DNA from: Mastigamoeba balamuthi
Taxonomy: Eukaryota; Evosea; Mastigamoebida; Mastigamoebidae
Assembly: GCA_902651635.1 (NCBI GenBank)
Contig: CACRSC010000075.1
Span: forward strand, 1 to 40,924
Direction: 5' to 3'
DNA: 40,924 bases
How positions within the stretch are numbered: position 1 is the first letter of the stretch; each line of letters starts with the position of its first letter. Below are positions 39,954 to 40,924 of this stretch, one piece after another. A program made the position numbers and the translations under genes. The notes beneath the pieces were generated by a model. That model saw only the letters and a list, made by a program, of their open reading frames with translations. It did not search any database and was not told where the DNA came from.

Positions 39954-40924
39954 GCAGCCAAGATTCGCTTTACAATGGGAATCACTTTCCTCCATCACGA
40001 GAATCAATAATCGTGTTAATGATACGACTCTTCCTTTCTTGACCTGCCATACGGATTCCGGCAGGTCCTGTCTGGCTTTAATGACGTCTATGGAAAGGAA
40101 ACAAGAATCCACGATTTCTAGGACAAGGCAGCCAGGTTGCAGGTGAGGCCGGACCTCGTGGATAATTGATGAATCTGGCACATAAACGAGCGCACCTCTC
40201 TATATGGGGTCTCGGACTGGCGCGCAGAACCCGCAGATATTCTCTATGGCCTTCTGTGCAGCGATGGTGTGTGCGATGGCTACTCGGGAGATTTCCTATT
40301 GTAACAGAGGTTAAAACGAATTTTAAAAACTGTCAAAAATTTGAAAAAGGAAAAATCAGAAAACAGCAAAAAGTAATGAAAAAGAGATGGGAAATGTAAA
40401 CCTGTAGGATAAAAAAGAAAAGCACCAAAAAGAAGAAGGGAAAAACGGACTGAGCAGTTTCAAGTTGACAACATTCAAGAAAGAAAGAACCAAAATAAAT
40501 TGCTTAGTCATATATTGCTTAATCGCCGGCGATTGAAGAATGAAATCCAAAAGAAGTCATAAGAAAAACGATAAGGAAACACAAAACCAATGAAAGAACA
40601 TGTTTCAATAACTCTGAACAGAGTGAACCAGATTTAAGTAAGACTGAGAATGAAACTGTAACTCTATTTTGTCTTTCTCTTCTTGGAGACAGGAGAGAGT
40701 GCCTTGTTCGGTGCCTGGTCTGCTTCCTCTTCTTTCTCAGACTTGACTGTTTTCTTCTTTCTGGCTCTTGTTGCACTCAAGTGGTTTCATGGGAGCCTGC
40801 ACCTGTGTAGCTGACATGCTCTATGTTGAATTGTTAAAAGGAACAAAGAAGGAACAAAGAAAAATTGGCATCTTTCTCCCTGGGTTCCTCTGATGTTGAA
40901 TGAACAGGAGGACAAAGCTCAGCC
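39954..40924. other. 3' flank and AT-rich end of the window
   Basis: To about 40290 the sequence is ordinary spacer and contains CCCGCAGATATTCTC (about 40209), a word like the promoter elements. Beyond that it becomes strongly A-rich with no supportable gene. It includes the perfect 14-bp palindrome AATCGCCGGCGATT (40521..40534), a GC core in an AT-rich setting. It may be the edge of another AT-rich island like that at 20.8-24.8 kb. Confidence 0.45.

Noticed and set aside
1-40924. CRISPR array, operon or prophage
   Set aside because: The genes are spliced and eukaryotic. The only regular repeat array has ~90-bp units without spacers and sits in an intron.

Overview
The window is nuclear DNA from a unicellular eukaryote with GC-rich genes. 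Most genes are split by short introns (about 38-130 bp, a few of several hundred), and the proteins are typically eukaryotic: a kinesin, APC4, a DNAJC8-type splicing J-protein, a class III cyclase and an SH2-bearing tyrosine-kinase-like kinase. The kinase-then-SH2 order is best known from amoebozoan SHK kinases, so an amoeboid or related free-living protist is a reasonable guess, but the sequence does not fix the taxon. All gene models were built by eye from reading frames, splice-site phase and family conservation. For every spliced model with full exon coordinates, the exon lengths sum to a multiple of three.

Layout from left to right: a partial F-box protein (-), a PreP/M16C metallopeptidase (+), a kinesin-8-like motor ending in a polybasic CaaX box (-), DNAJC8-like (-), a fused NMN adenylyltransferase/Nudix enzyme with a minisatellite-filled intron (+), an SHK-type kinase (-), a five-repeat EsV-1-7 cysteine-motif protein with a broken partial copy beside it (-), an acidic coiled-coil protein of unknown function (-) and a membrane-anchored adenylate/guanylate cyclase (+). 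An AT-richer island at about 20.84-24.77 kb follows, carrying a decayed DDE transposase. Then come an unidentified gene (-), APC4 (+), an unidentified 238-aa gene (-), and from 30.8 to 39.95 kb a tandem array of GNAT (glycine N-acyltransferase-like) genes, all on the + strand: six intact copies and one dead one. The last ~0.6 kb is AT-rich and shows no gene.

The genes do not form one pathway. Many are arranged as close divergent pairs (F-box/PreP, DNAJC8/NMNAT-Nudix, unknown/APC4) or close convergent pairs (PreP/kinesin, NMNAT-Nudix/SHK). AT-rich palindromic words of the type GATATT-YCGGGA-ATATC or GATACGCGTATC recur in the divergent gaps and are the best candidate promoter elements. The most interesting signals are the acyltransferase array, the prenylation-like tail of the kinesin, the high share of GC-AG introns (5 of about 58), the EsV-1-7 protein and the recurrent palindromes.
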